Positions 33,362 to 41,808 of a stretch of 64,000 nt of DNA are shown here, piece by piece. The stretch lies in contig NZ_JAGKSR010000001.1 of the NCBI RefSeq assembly GCF_017939615.1, forward strand, positions 496,001 to 560,000, read 5' to 3'. Each line of letters starts with the position of its first letter. Within the stretch, counting starts at the first letter, position 1. The notes beneath the pieces are model-generated. The model had not been told where the DNA came from and did not search any database. It saw only the letters and a program-made list of their open reading frames with translations. Origin of the DNA: Microbacterium sp. BLY (GTDB taxonomy: Bacteria; Actinomycetota; Actinomycetes; Actinomycetales; Microbacteriaceae). The position numbers were made by a program, and so were the translations under genes.

Positions 33362-34726
33362 TCAGTGGTGGAACGCGGAGTCGGGCTGTTCGGCGGGCAT
33401 GGGGGCCTCCAGGGCGTCGAGGTACGCGACCTCGGCCTTGATCGTCTCCAGCAGCTCCGCGGCGAGGTCCATGCTCAGCCCGTTGCGGACGACGATGCGC
33501 TGCACCGTGAGGTCTTCGAGATCCGCGGGCATCGGGTAGGCCGGGACGAGCCAGCCGCGCATCCGGAGGCGGTCCTGCAGGTGATAGAGCGTCCACTTGT
33601 CGGTGTGGCCCTCCTTCAGGCGCCACGCGAACACCGGGATGTCGCTGCCGTCGTTCCACAGCTCGAACGCATCGAGCTGACCGATGCCCGCCGAGAGGAA
33701 CTTCGCCACGTTCTGCGACGCCTGCTGGACGGCGCGATACCCCTCGAACCCGAGGCGGAGGAAGAGGTAGTACTGCAGGAGCACCTGGGCCCCGGGGCGG
33801 GAGAAGTTCAACGCGAACGTCGGCATCTCCCCGCCGAGGTAGCTGACCTGGAACACGAGGGAGTCCGGCAGCCACTGGGCGTCGCGCCACACCACCCACC
33901 CGAGGCCCGGGTAGACGAGACCGTACTTGTGCCCCGAGGTGCTGATGGAGTGCACGCGCTCCAACCGGAAGTCCCAGACGAGATCGGGCTGGAGGAAGGG
34001 GGCGATCATCGCCCCGGAGGCGCCGTCCACGTGGATCGGGATGTCGAGACCGGTGTTCTTCTGGATCTCGTCGAGGGCGGCGGCGATCTCGGCCACCGGT
34101 TCGTACATGCCCGTGTAGGTGACCCCCATGATCGCGACGACGCCGATGGTGTTCTCGTCGACGTACTTGTCGAGGTCGTGGCCGTCGAGCGTCTTGTGCT
34201 CCTCGCTGATGGGCACGAAGCGCGGTTCGACGTCGAAGTAGTTGCAGAACTTCTCCCAGCACACCTGCACGGCGCTCGACATCACGAGGTTCGGCGAGGA
34301 GGCGTCCTTGCCGGCGGCGCGCCTGGCCCGCTGCCAGCGCCGCTTGAACGCGAGACCCCCGAGCATGCAGGCCTCCGAGGAGCCGATCGTCGAGGTGCCG
34401 ATGCTGCGGCTGGCGTCCGGCGCGTTCCACAGGTTCGCGAGCATGTGCCAGCAGTTGTCCTCGATGGCGGCGGTCTGCGGATACTCGTCCTTGTCGATCA
34501 TGTTCTTGTCGAAGGAGGCCATGTAGACCTGCTTCGCCTCGTCGTCCATCCACGTGCTGACGAAGGTGGCGAGGTTCAGGCGCGCATTGCCGTCGAGGAT
34601 CGTCTCGTCCTCCACGATCTGCTTCGCGGTCGCGGGGAGCGACTCGCTGTCGGGGATCACATGCCGGGGGGCTACGGTGGCTTCCCCCGGGCGGGTGAAC
34701 AGCGGCTGGTCGTCGGAGATGCTCAT
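33362..34726 (-). CDS. gadB: Glutamate decarboxylase
   Basis: A 454-residue PLP enzyme that converts glutamate to GABA plus CO2. Landmarks: STIGSSEACMLGGLAFKRRW, HVDGASGAM (PLP ring Asp), and SGHKYGLVYPGLGW with the PLP lysine. The C-terminus ends SAFHH; the penultimate-His tail recalls E. coli GadB, where a C-terminal His closes the active site at neutral pH. ATG 34726 is 7 nt after AAGGGA; ATG 34741 lies on top of that site. A -10-like TAGCGT is about 60 bp upstream. The following antiporter gene makes an acid-resistance operon. Confidence 0.95.
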   Translation of the reverse strand: MSISDDQPLFTRPGEATVAPRHVIPDSESLPATAKQIVEDETILDGNARLNLATFVSTWMDDEAKQVYMASFDKNMIDKDEYPQTAAIEDNCWHMLANLWNAPDASRSIGTSTIGSSEACMLGGLAFKRRWQRARRAAGKDASSPNLVMSSAVQVCWEKFCNYFDVEPRFVPISEEHKTLDGHDLDKYVDENTIGVVAIMGVTYTGMYEPVAEIAAALDEIQKNTGLDIPIHVDGASGAMIAPFLQPDLVWDFRLERVHSISTSGHKYGLVYPGLGWVVWRDAQWLPDSLVFQVSYLGGEMPTFALNFSRPGAQVLLQYYLFLRLGFEGYRAVQQASQNVAKFLSAGIGQLDAFELWNDGSDIPVFAWRLKEGHTDKWTLYHLQDRLRMRGWLVPAYPMPADLEDLTVQRIVVRNGLSMDLAAELLETIKAEVAYLDALEAPMPAEQPDSAFHH

Positions 34727-34842
34727 GGGACGTCCCTTCATTCGGTGTCACTTCGGCACTGCGTCGTTGAGGCGCGGTCTTCTGCGCACGCTAGACCTCT
34801 CCCCGATGGACTTCTAGGGTCTCTGGTCCTATGGGAGACCGG

Positions 34843-35634
34843 TCAGGCGGGACCGAGGATGAAGTTCCAGGCGCCGGTGGCGACCGCAGCGGCGATCGCG
34901 ATCCCCGAGATCGCCGCGCCGACGGCGAGCAGGATCCACTCGGGGGCACCGAAGCGCGACTCCCGCGCCCACGTCCGCCGGACCGGCGCGCCGAACCCGC
35001 GGGCCTCCATCGCGGTCGCGAGCTTCGCGCCGCGGCGGATCGACAGCACCAGCAGCGCGAAGGCCATGCCGAGGAAGCGGCGGAGCCGCCCGCGGTCGGC
35101 GACGCCCCGCGCCCGGCGGGCGAGCTCCAAGGCGCGCCAGTCGTCGAGGAACAGGCCCACCATGCGGAGCCCGGCGAGCGCGCCGAGCACGAACCGGGCG
35201 GGTAGACGCAGGATCTGCCCGAGGCCGTCGGCGAGGTCGGTGGGGTCGACCGTGATGAACAGCACCACCGACGGCAGGGCGATCGCGAGCACGCGCAGCG
35301 TCGTCGCGAGGGCGAGGGCGAGCGAGCCCTCGCTGATGCGCAGCACGAACCAGTCGACGTAGACGGTGCCGCTCGTCTCCCCGTAGAGCGCGATGGTGAG
35401 ACCGGTGAGCGGCGCCGCGAGCCACACCGGCCAGGTGCGCACCCAGAACTCCCGCCACCCGATGCCGGCGAAGAGGAACAGCACGGCCTCCAGCGCCAGC
35501 GCGACCGACGCCGACACCGGGTCGAGCGTGAGGATCAGCGGCAGGGCGATGAGGGCGCTGACGCCGAGCTTCGCGACCGGGTTGATGCGGGCGACCACGC
35601 CGGTGCGGGCGGGTGCCGTGGCGAGATCCGTCAT
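34843..35634 (-). CDS. ykoC: ECF transporter transmembrane (T) component, YkoC-like
   Basis: A 263-residue EcfT protein with about five to six helices. The two coupling-helix motifs with Ala-Arg-Gly are visible as LARRARGVAD and AMEARGFGAPV; these grip the ATPases. ATG 35634 overlaps the ATPase stop by 4 nt, so it is the last gene of the riboswitch-controlled operon. A weak hairpin (GGTCTC/GAGACC) lies just downstream, before the gadB start. Confidence 0.9.
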   Translation of the reverse strand: MTDLATAPARTGVVARINPVAKLGVSALIALPLILTLDPVSASVALALEAVLFLFAGIGWREFWVRTWPVWLAAPLTGLTIALYGETSGTVYVDWFVLRISEGSLALALATTLRVLAIALPSVVLFITVDPTDLADGLGQILRLPARFVLGALAGLRMVGLFLDDWRALELARRARGVADRGRLRRFLGMAFALLVLSIRRGAKLATAMEARGFGAPVRRTWARESRFGAPEWILLAVGAAISGIAIAAAVATGAWNFILGPA

Positions 35635-37088
35635 GCCCGCACCCCCAGCGCGAACCGGGTGGCGTGCAGGGCGCGCGCCACGTCGAGGTCGTGGGTGATG
35701 GTGACGATGGCGGAGCCTTCGTCCCGGAGCACGGCGAGCATGGCGACGAGCTCGGCCCAGGTGCGGGCGTCCTGGCCGAAGGTCGGCTCGTCGAGGACGA
35801 GCACGCGGGGACGCGTGGCGATCGCCGCGGCGACGGTCAGGCGGCGCTTCTCCCCGCCGGAGAGCGTGTACGGGTTCGCGGCACCGAGGGCGGTGAGCCG
35901 CAGCCGCGCCAGCAGTTCGTCAACGCGCGCCGTGATCTCGTCCTCCGGGAGGCCGAGGGCCCGCGGGCCCACCGCGAGTTCGTCGCGGACGGTCTTGGCG
36001 AGGAGCTGGTGCTCCGGCTCCTGGAACACCATGCCGATCCGGGTCAGCAGGTCTCGGGACGCCCATCGGATCGGGGAGGCCTCCGCCCCCTGCTCGAGCG
36101 CCGGCGCGGCGGTCACCGCGCCGTCCGCCGGAGGCAGGAGACCGGCGAGCGTGAGGCCCAGCGTCGACTTTCCCGCCCCGTTGGGTCCGGTGATGGCGAG
36201 GGCCTCCCCGGCATGCACGTCCAGGTCGATGCCGTGCGCCACCGGGCGCCCCTTCACCCGCGCGACGGCCAGCTCGCGCGCCGACAGCAGCACCTCACCC
36301 GGACCGGCGAGTGGCGCCGGGGGCTCGGCGGGAGGGCGGCCGGGCACCCACACACCGTCCGCTGCGAGGCGCGCGCCCTGCGCACCGAGGACCTCGGCGG
36401 GTGGGCCGTCCGCGATCACGCCGCCGGCGCCGAGCACGATGACCCGGGTGAGCAGCGGCAGCCACACCTCGAGCCGGTGCTCCACGACCACGAGGGTCGC
36501 GGGCCGGACCGCCAGCATGCGCTCGACCGCCTCCCTGACCTCCTGCACGCCCTCCGGGTCGAGGTTGGCCGTCGGCTCGTCGAGCAGGACGAGGCCGGGC
36601 CGCATGGCGAGCATGCCGGCGAGGGCGAGGCGCTGCTTCTGCCCGCCGGAGAGCGCCTTCGTGGGGTGGTCGAGCGGGAGATCGAGCCCCACGGCCGCCA
36701 GGGCCTCCTCGACACGCGACCAGATCTCCGCGCGCGGCACCCCGAGGTTCTCACAGCCGAACGCGACGTCGTCGCCCGCTCTGGCGAGGATCACCTGCGA
36801 ATCCGGATCCTGCAGGACGAGCCCGGACCGCCCCCGCGTCGCCACGGCCGGGGCGCCGTCGACGAGCAGCTCGCCCTCGCTCTCGCCCTCCTCCTCGCCG
36901 CCGAGCACGCCGGCCAGCCCGTGCAGCAACGTGGACTTGCCCGCACCGGACGCACCGAGCACGAGCACGCGCTCCCCGGACTCGATGCGGAAGGAGACGT
37001 CGCGCAGCGCCCAGGCGCGGCGACTCGCGTGCCGCCACCCCCACCCGCGCGCCTCGACGGCGGCGGGGGCGACCTCCTCCGCCGCCAT
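35631..37088 (-). CDS. ykoD: ECF transporter double ATPase, YkoD-like
   Basis: A 485-residue fusion of two ABC ATPase domains. The first has Walker A GASGAGKSTL, signature LSGGQKQRLAL and Walker B LVLLDEPTANLD; the second Walker A GPNGAGKSTL, signature LSGGEKRRLTV and Walker B VLVLDEPTFGQD, both with His switches (VVVEHRLE, VTITHDLD). It powers vitamin uptake with the T and S components. ATG 37088 shares one base with the ykoE stop (TGATG), and the ribosome site lies in the ykoE end. The linker around residues 255-275 is Pro/Ala-rich. Confidence 0.93.
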   Translation of the reverse strand: MAAEEVAPAAVEARGWGWRHASRRAWALRDVSFRIESGERVLVLGASGAGKSTLLHGLAGVLGGEEEGESEGELLVDGAPAVATRGRSGLVLQDPDSQVILARAGDDVAFGCENLGVPRAEIWSRVEEALAAVGLDLPLDHPTKALSGGQKQRLALAGMLAMRPGLVLLDEPTANLDPEGVQEVREAVERMLAVRPATLVVVEHRLEVWLPLLTRVIVLGAGGVIADGPPAEVLGAQGARLAADGVWVPGRPPAEPPAPLAGPGEVLLSARELAVARVKGRPVAHGIDLDVHAGEALAITGPNGAGKSTLGLTLAGLLPPADGAVTAAPALEQGAEASPIRWASRDLLTRIGMVFQEPEHQLLAKTVRDELAVGPRALGLPEDEITARVDELLARLRLTALGAANPYTLSGGEKRRLTVAAAIATRPRVLVLDEPTFGQDARTWAELVAMLAVLRDEGSAIVTITHDLDVARALHATRFALGVRA

Positions 37089-37729
37089 CAGACGCGGACG
37101 CGCGCCTCGCGGCCGGACCCGAAGCGATCCAGCGCCCCGGTCGCCGCGATGCCGCGGGCGAGCACCCAGGAGAGGGCCCCGGCGATGACGGCACCAGAGA
37201 CCACGGCGCTCACGAGGTAGATCACGGTGAACGCGGGGCCGGACCCGGCGTACCAGAGGATGAGGTTGTTGATGCTGCCCGCGAGCGCGGCGCCCGCCCC
37301 GGCGAGGATCGCGACCGGCAGCGACCAGCGGCGGTAGAAGAACAGCAGGAAGATCAGCTCGGCGCCGAGGCCCTGCACCAATCCGGCCTCGATCGTGAGG
37401 AATCCGCCCCACTGGTTGCCGACGAGCGCCGACACCACGGCCGCCAGCGTCTCGACGTAGATCGCGGCCCCCGCCTTGCGGATGATGAGGCCGCCGAGAA
37501 CGCCGGCGAACAGCCACGGACCGTCCAGGAGTCCCTGCAGGCCGGGGAGCAGCGGCTCCAGCAGAGCCTTGGGGCCGAGGTAGCCGACGTTCCAGGCGAG
37601 GAAGATCAGACCGGCGGCGACACCGAGGACGCTGGCGACGACGATGTCGACGATGCGCCACCGCAGATAGCCGCGTGCCGGAGCGGTCGTCGTCTTCGCG
37701 GACGGGGACGTGGACGTGGACGTACTCAT
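37088..37729 (-). CDS. ykoE: ECF substrate-binding (S) component, YkoE family (thiamine/HMP)
   Basis: A 213-residue membrane protein, first gene after a TPP riboswitch. A Ser/Thr-rich N-terminus precedes helices starting at WRIVDIVVASVLGVAAGLIF. The motif KAGAAIYVETLAAVVSALVGNQWGGF (middle) and GLGAELIFLLF are characteristic of YkoE. It captures thiamine or its pyrimidine moiety HMP. ATG 37729 follows the strong GGGAGGAG that closes the riboswitch; an upstream ATG lies within the aptamer and is not the start. Confidence 0.93.
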   Translation of the reverse strand: MSTSTSTSPSAKTTTAPARGYLRWRIVDIVVASVLGVAAGLIFLAWNVGYLGPKALLEPLLPGLQGLLDGPWLFAGVLGGLIIRKAGAAIYVETLAAVVSALVGNQWGGFLTIEAGLVQGLGAELIFLLFFYRRWSLPVAILAGAGAALAGSINNLILWYAGSGPAFTVIYLVSAVVSGAVIAGALSWVLARGIAATGALDRFGSGREARVRV

Positions 37730-37739
37730 GTGAACTCCT

Positions 37740-37826
37740 CCCTGCGCTGGCATGACCCAGATCAGGTTCGACGGTCGAAGCGCGATTCGCTCCCTCTCAG
37801 CCCGGCTCGCCGGACTCCCGTGGTTG
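37740..37826 (-). promoter_or_regulatory. TPP (thiamine pyrophosphate) riboswitch
   Basis: On the minus strand the aptamer core is clear: CACGGGAGTCCG at the 5' side, GGGCTGAGAGGG, and GAACCTGATCTGGGTCATG followed by CCAGCGCAGGGA. These are the conserved CUGAGA and ACCUGAUCUGG...UGCCAGCG elements. The ribosome site GGGAGGAG of ykoE abuts the 3' strand, so control is most likely by masking the ribosome site when TPP is bound. Confidence 0.95.
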
Positions 37827-37908
37827 TGGTGACGATTCTACCGCTTTCCGTCCGCGCGTCCGGAGCCCTGCACGGCGGATTCCTGACGGGATTCGGTACC
37901 GTAAGCGA

Positions 37909-39435
37909 GTGACCGCTTCCGATCCCCCCGCCGAGGCGTCCGTCGGCGTCGGCGTCGACGCCCGGCCCGACCGCACCGCACCGGTGCCGACGAACCCCGC
38001 CGCCACGGAACCCGCCGTCGACGCGGACGACTCCGCCCCGGCGAGCGAGGACAGCGCCGCCACCGGCACGGTTGCCTGGGCCGATGCCTCCGCACCGGCC
38101 ACCGCCCTGACCTGGGTCGACCCCGATGCGGTCGCCGCCGGCTCGTCGACGCCCGACTTCGACGCGTCGCCCGACGCGGAGGGCACGACGGGACTGCTGC
38201 GCGACGCCCGGCTGCGTCCGGCGATCGCCGGCCCTGGCCTGCTCCTCCCACTCGGGGTGCTCGCCGGCCTCGTCGCCTCCTACGCGGGCACCACGCTGCT
38301 CTGGCCGCTGCACGAGATCCCTCCGACCGTCCAGGCCGTCGAGTTCACCCCCGTCGCCGCCCCCACCGCGGCACTCGCCTGGCCCGCCGTCGGTGACGGC
38401 GCCGTCGGGATCACCGGCATGACCACCGCCGCTTCCACCACCGCGCCGGTGAGCATCGCGAGCATCACCAAGGTGGTCAGCGCGCTCATGGTCCTGGACC
38501 GCCTGCCGCTGGCCCCCGGGGAACAGGGCCCGGAATTCTCCTTCACGTACGCCGACAGCGTCCGCTACTGGGACTACCGCATCTCCGACCAGTCCGCGCT
38601 GGACGTCCCTGTCGGCGGGGTACTGACGGAGTACCAGCTGCTGCAGGGGACGCTGCTGGGCTCGGCCAACAACTACATCGACCGGCTCGCGACGGAGATC
38701 TGGGGGTCGAACCGCGAGTTCGCCGCGGCCGCGGAGCGCTGGCTCAGCGAGCGGGGCCTCTCCGGGATCACCGTGGTCACACCGTCCGGATTCGACGAGC
38801 GCAACGTCGCCACCCCGGAGGCCCTCGTCGCGCTCGGAGAGGTGGCGATGCGGAACCCGGTGTTCGCGGAGATCGTGGGCACCCGCTCGGTCGACCTCCC
38901 GGGCGCCGGCACCGTCGTCAACACGAACGGGATGCTCGCCGACCCCGGTGTCGTCGGCATCAAGACCGGCACGCTCGTCGGGTGGAACCTGCTGACCGCC
39001 AAGGACGTCACGGTCGGCGACTCGACGGTCCGGCTCTACGCCGCCGCGCTCAACCAGGAGGACGACGACGCCCGCCTCGCCCTCACGCGCGCCCTGTTCG
39101 CCCAGACCGAGGCCGCACTGCAGGCCCAGGGCCCGGTGGTCCCCGCCGGCACCGTGGTCGGGCGCGTCGCGACCGTGTGGGGGGAGAGCGTCGACGTCGT
39201 CACGGGTGCGGACGCGGATGTCGTGCTGTGGAACGGCGCGACCGCGACCGCGTCCCCGCAGTTCGACCTCGGCGAGGAGCGGGAGGCGGACGGCACCGTC
39301 GGCACGCTCACCACGACCGGCCCCATCGACAGCACCGAGACCGCGCTGGTCCTCGACGAGGACGTGGAGGGTCCGAGCCCCTGGTGGCGGCTCACGCACC
39401 CGCTCGAGCTCCTCGGTATCACCTCCGCCGACTGA
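37909..39435 (+). CDS. D-alanyl-D-alanine carboxypeptidase-type serine peptidase (S11 family)
   Basis: A 508-residue penicillin-binding-type enzyme. A long Ala/Asp/Pro-rich cytoplasmic N-terminus (1-100) precedes one membrane anchor (about 108-130, GLLLPLGVLAGLVASYAG). The catalytic triad of motifs is complete: SITK (in SIASITKVVS), SAN (LGSANNYID) and KTG (VGIKTGTLVGW). It trims pentapeptide stems of peptidoglycan outside the membrane. The C-terminal 120 residues form an added domain with no motif I recognise. TACCGT (37897-37902) is 6 nt before GTG 37909 and no ribosome site is present, so a leaderless mRNA is likely. A strong hairpin follows. Confidence 0.88.
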   Translation: MTASDPPAEASVGVGVDARPDRTAPVPTNPAATEPAVDADDSAPASEDSAATGTVAWADASAPATALTWVDPDAVAAGSSTPDFDASPDAEGTTGLLRDARLRPAIAGPGLLLPLGVLAGLVASYAGTTLLWPLHEIPPTVQAVEFTPVAAPTAALAWPAVGDGAVGITGMTTAASTTAPVSIASITKVVSALMVLDRLPLAPGEQGPEFSFTYADSVRYWDYRISDQSALDVPVGGVLTEYQLLQGTLLGSANNYIDRLATEIWGSNREFAAAAERWLSERGLSGITVVTPSGFDERNVATPEALVALGEVAMRNPVFAEIVGTRSVDLPGAGTVVNTNGMLADPGVVGIKTGTLVGWNLLTAKDVTVGDSTVRLYAAALNQEDDDARLALTRALFAQTEAALQAQGPVVPAGTVVGRVATVWGESVDVVTGADADVVLWNGATATASPQFDLGEEREADGTVGTLTTTGPIDSTETALVLDEDVEGPSPWWRLTHPLELLGITSAD

Positions 39436-39443
39436 CTCCGCAT

Positions 39444-39482
39444 GCACGACGCCCCGCTCCGGTCCGGAGCGGGGCGTCGTGC
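39444..39482. terminator. 19-bp perfect hairpin terminator
   Basis: GCACGACGCCCCGCTCCGG (39444-39462) pairs perfectly with 39464-39482. It lies between the carboxypeptidase gene and the convergent ABC exporter gene, 10 nt from each stop, and probably ends both. Confidence 0.85.
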
Positions 39483-39492
39483 CTGATGCGGG

Positions 39493-41808
39493 TCAGGGGC
39501 GAGGCGTCGTGCCGTCCGCGCCGTCCTCCAGCAGCGCCTGCGCGGCGGCGGTCTCGGCCGCCGGCACCTGGGCACCGACCGCGGCCCCGGCCGCGGCGGC
39601 CGCCGCCTGCGCCTCGGCGCTCCCGTCCTCCTCGGCCTCACCGGTCACGACGACGGGAGAGGATCCGGTGAGCGCGGCTTCCGCGTCGAGATCCGTCGCC
39701 GCCTGCTCGAACTGCGACTGGTACAGCCGCCAGTACGCACCCTGCGCGGCGATGAGTTCGTCGTGCGTGCCCTTCTCCACGATGTCGCCGTGCTCCATCA
39801 CGAGGATGAGGTCGGCGTCCCGGATGGTCGACAGGCGGTGCGCGATGACGAACGAGGTGCGCCCCTGGCGGAGCGCGGCCATCGCGTGCTGCAGCAGCAG
39901 CTCGGTGCGGGTGTCGACAGCGGACGTCGCCTCATCGAGGATGAGGATCGACGGCTGGGCGACGAACGCCCGGGCGATCGTGATGAGCTGCCGCTCTCCG
40001 GCGGAGACGTTCGAGGCGTCCTCGTCGAGCACGGTGTCGTATCCGTCCGGCAGCGCGTGCACGAACCGGTCGACGTACGTCGCCTTCGCGGCGGCGAGCA
40101 CTTCCTCGTCTGTCGCGGTCGAGCGACCGTACCGGATGTTCTCGCGGATGCTCCCGGCGAAGAGCCACGGGTCCTGGAGCACCATTCCGGTGCGGGACCG
40201 CAGCTCGTCGCGCGTGATGGTCGAGATGTCCTGACCGTCGAGCGTGATCCGTCCGCCGCTGAGCTCGTAGAACCGCATGATGAGGTTGACGAGCGTCGTC
40301 TTGCCGGCACCCGTGGGGCCGACGATCGCGACGGTCTGCCCCGGCTCCACACGGAACGACAGATCGGTGATGAGCGGTCGCTCCGGCGAGTACGAGAACG
40401 AGACGTTCTCGAACTCGATCACGCCCTCCCCCTCCCGGAGCGCGGGAGCGTCGGGGTCGTCGGCGTCCTGTTCGTCGGCATCGAGCAGGTCGAACACCCG
40501 CTCGGCCGACGCGGTGCCGGACTGCACGACCGCGGCCATGCCGCCGAGTTCGGACAGCGGCTGCGTGAACTGCTGCGAGTACTGGATGAACGCCTGCACA
40601 TCGCCGAGGCGCAGCTGCCCGTTGGCGACCATGAGGCCGCCGAGCACCGCGATGCCGACGTAGGTGAGGCTGCCGACGAAGGTCATCGCGGGCATGATGA
40701 TGCCCGAGAGGAACTGCGCCTTGAAGCTCGCCTGGAAGAGCTCCTCGTTCTCGGCCTTGAACTTGTCCAGGGCGTCCTGCTCGCGGCCGAACACCTTCAC
40801 CAGCGCGTGGCCGGAGAAGGCCTCCTCGACGCGGGCGTTGAGCCGGCCGACCTTGCGCCACTGGGTGCCGAACGCCTTCTGCGACCGCGGACCGATCACC
40901 CCGAAGATGACGGCCATGAGCGGCAGGGCGACGAGCGCCACGAGGGCGAGCTGCCACGAGATCGAGAACATCATCACCAGCACGCCGATCACCGTGAGCA
41001 CGGCGGTCAGCGCACCCGACAGCGACTGCTGCATGGTCTGGGTGATGTTGTCGATGTCGTTCGTCACCCGCGAGATGAGCTCACCACGCTGCACCTTGTC
41101 GAAGTACGACAGGGGCAGGCGGTTGATCTTCGCCTCCACGGCCTCGCGCAGGCGCCACATGGTGCGCACCATGATGACGTTGATGACGTAGCCCTGCAGC
41201 CAGCTGAGGAACGCGGCGACCACGTAGATCGCCAGGACCGCGGCGATGACCCAGCGCAGCGCATCGAAGTCGATGCCGTCGCCGACCCGGAAGTCGCCGA
41301 GGGCGGCGACCTGGTTCGCGAAGTCGGTCTGTCCGGCGTCGCGCAGCGCCTCGGCCACGACGTCCTGCGGCGTCCCCGCGGGGAACCCGGGGAAGTCGCC
41401 GCTCGGCTGACCGAGCTGGATCGAGATGAAGCCGCGGTAGACGATGTTCGTCGCCTCGGCGAGCACCTTCGGCGCGGCGACGGTCAGGACGACGCCGATC
41501 GCTCCGAGGATCGACACGAAGACGAACCACACGGCGGAGGGCTTGAGCAGCCCGATCATCCGGGCGAAGCTCGCCCCGAAGTTGTCGGCCTTGCCCGGCG
41601 CGACGCTGTCCCAGGATCCGGAGTTCTGCCGCGCCTGCTCGGCAAGGTCGGCCTCGTACTGCTCCTCGGGGGTGAGCTCCCGCTCGACCGCGGGAGCCGT
41701 GGCCTTGCCCCGACCGCGGCGGCGCGGGTTCCCCGCCCCCTCGTTCCCTGACCCCTGGGTCCCTGACCCCTGGGTCCCTGAGCTTGTCGAAGGGTCCTGC
41801 GCGCTCAT
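39493..41808 (-). CDS. ABC exporter half-transporter, catalytic partner (TM288/LmrD-like)
   Basis: A 771-residue exporter: transmembrane domain (residues about 80-430) with an unusually long first extracellular loop, then ATPase domain with Walker A GPTGAGKTTL, Walker B ILILDEATSAVD with catalytic Glu, and H-loop FVIAHRLSTI. The signature is degenerate (VSAGERQL), which pairs with the degenerate site of the partner. ATG 41808 overlaps the partner's stop by 4 nt. The first 30 residues come from a tandem repeat (41744-41794) and are low-complexity, and the C-terminal 75 residues are Ala/Glu-rich. It probably exports drugs or lipids as a heterodimer. Confidence 0.92.
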   Translation of the reverse strand: MSAQDPSTSSGTQGSGTQGSGNEGAGNPRRRGRGKATAPAVERELTPEEQYEADLAEQARQNSGSWDSVAPGKADNFGASFARMIGLLKPSAVWFVFVSILGAIGVVLTVAAPKVLAEATNIVYRGFISIQLGQPSGDFPGFPAGTPQDVVAEALRDAGQTDFANQVAALGDFRVGDGIDFDALRWVIAAVLAIYVVAAFLSWLQGYVINVIMVRTMWRLREAVEAKINRLPLSYFDKVQRGELISRVTNDIDNITQTMQQSLSGALTAVLTVIGVLVMMFSISWQLALVALVALPLMAVIFGVIGPRSQKAFGTQWRKVGRLNARVEEAFSGHALVKVFGREQDALDKFKAENEELFQASFKAQFLSGIIMPAMTFVGSLTYVGIAVLGGLMVANGQLRLGDVQAFIQYSQQFTQPLSELGGMAAVVQSGTASAERVFDLLDADEQDADDPDAPALREGEGVIEFENVSFSYSPERPLITDLSFRVEPGQTVAIVGPTGAGKTTLVNLIMRFYELSGGRITLDGQDISTITRDELRSRTGMVLQDPWLFAGSIRENIRYGRSTATDEEVLAAAKATYVDRFVHALPDGYDTVLDEDASNVSAGERQLITIARAFVAQPSILILDEATSAVDTRTELLLQHAMAALRQGRTSFVIAHRLSTIRDADLILVMEHGDIVEKGTHDELIAAQGAYWRLYQSQFEQAATDLDAEAALTGSSPVVVTGEAEEDGSAEAQAAAAAAGAAVGAQVPAAETAAAQALLEDGADGTTPRP
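41744..41794 (-). repeat. Dispersed plus tandem repeat in the exporter gene start
   Basis: On the minus strand the dispersed unit CCTTCGACAAGCTCAGGGA is followed by two 15-bp tandem copies of CCCAGGGGTCAGGGA. They encode the low-complexity segment DPSTSSGTQGSGTQGSG at residues 5-21 of the exporter. Confidence 0.8.
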
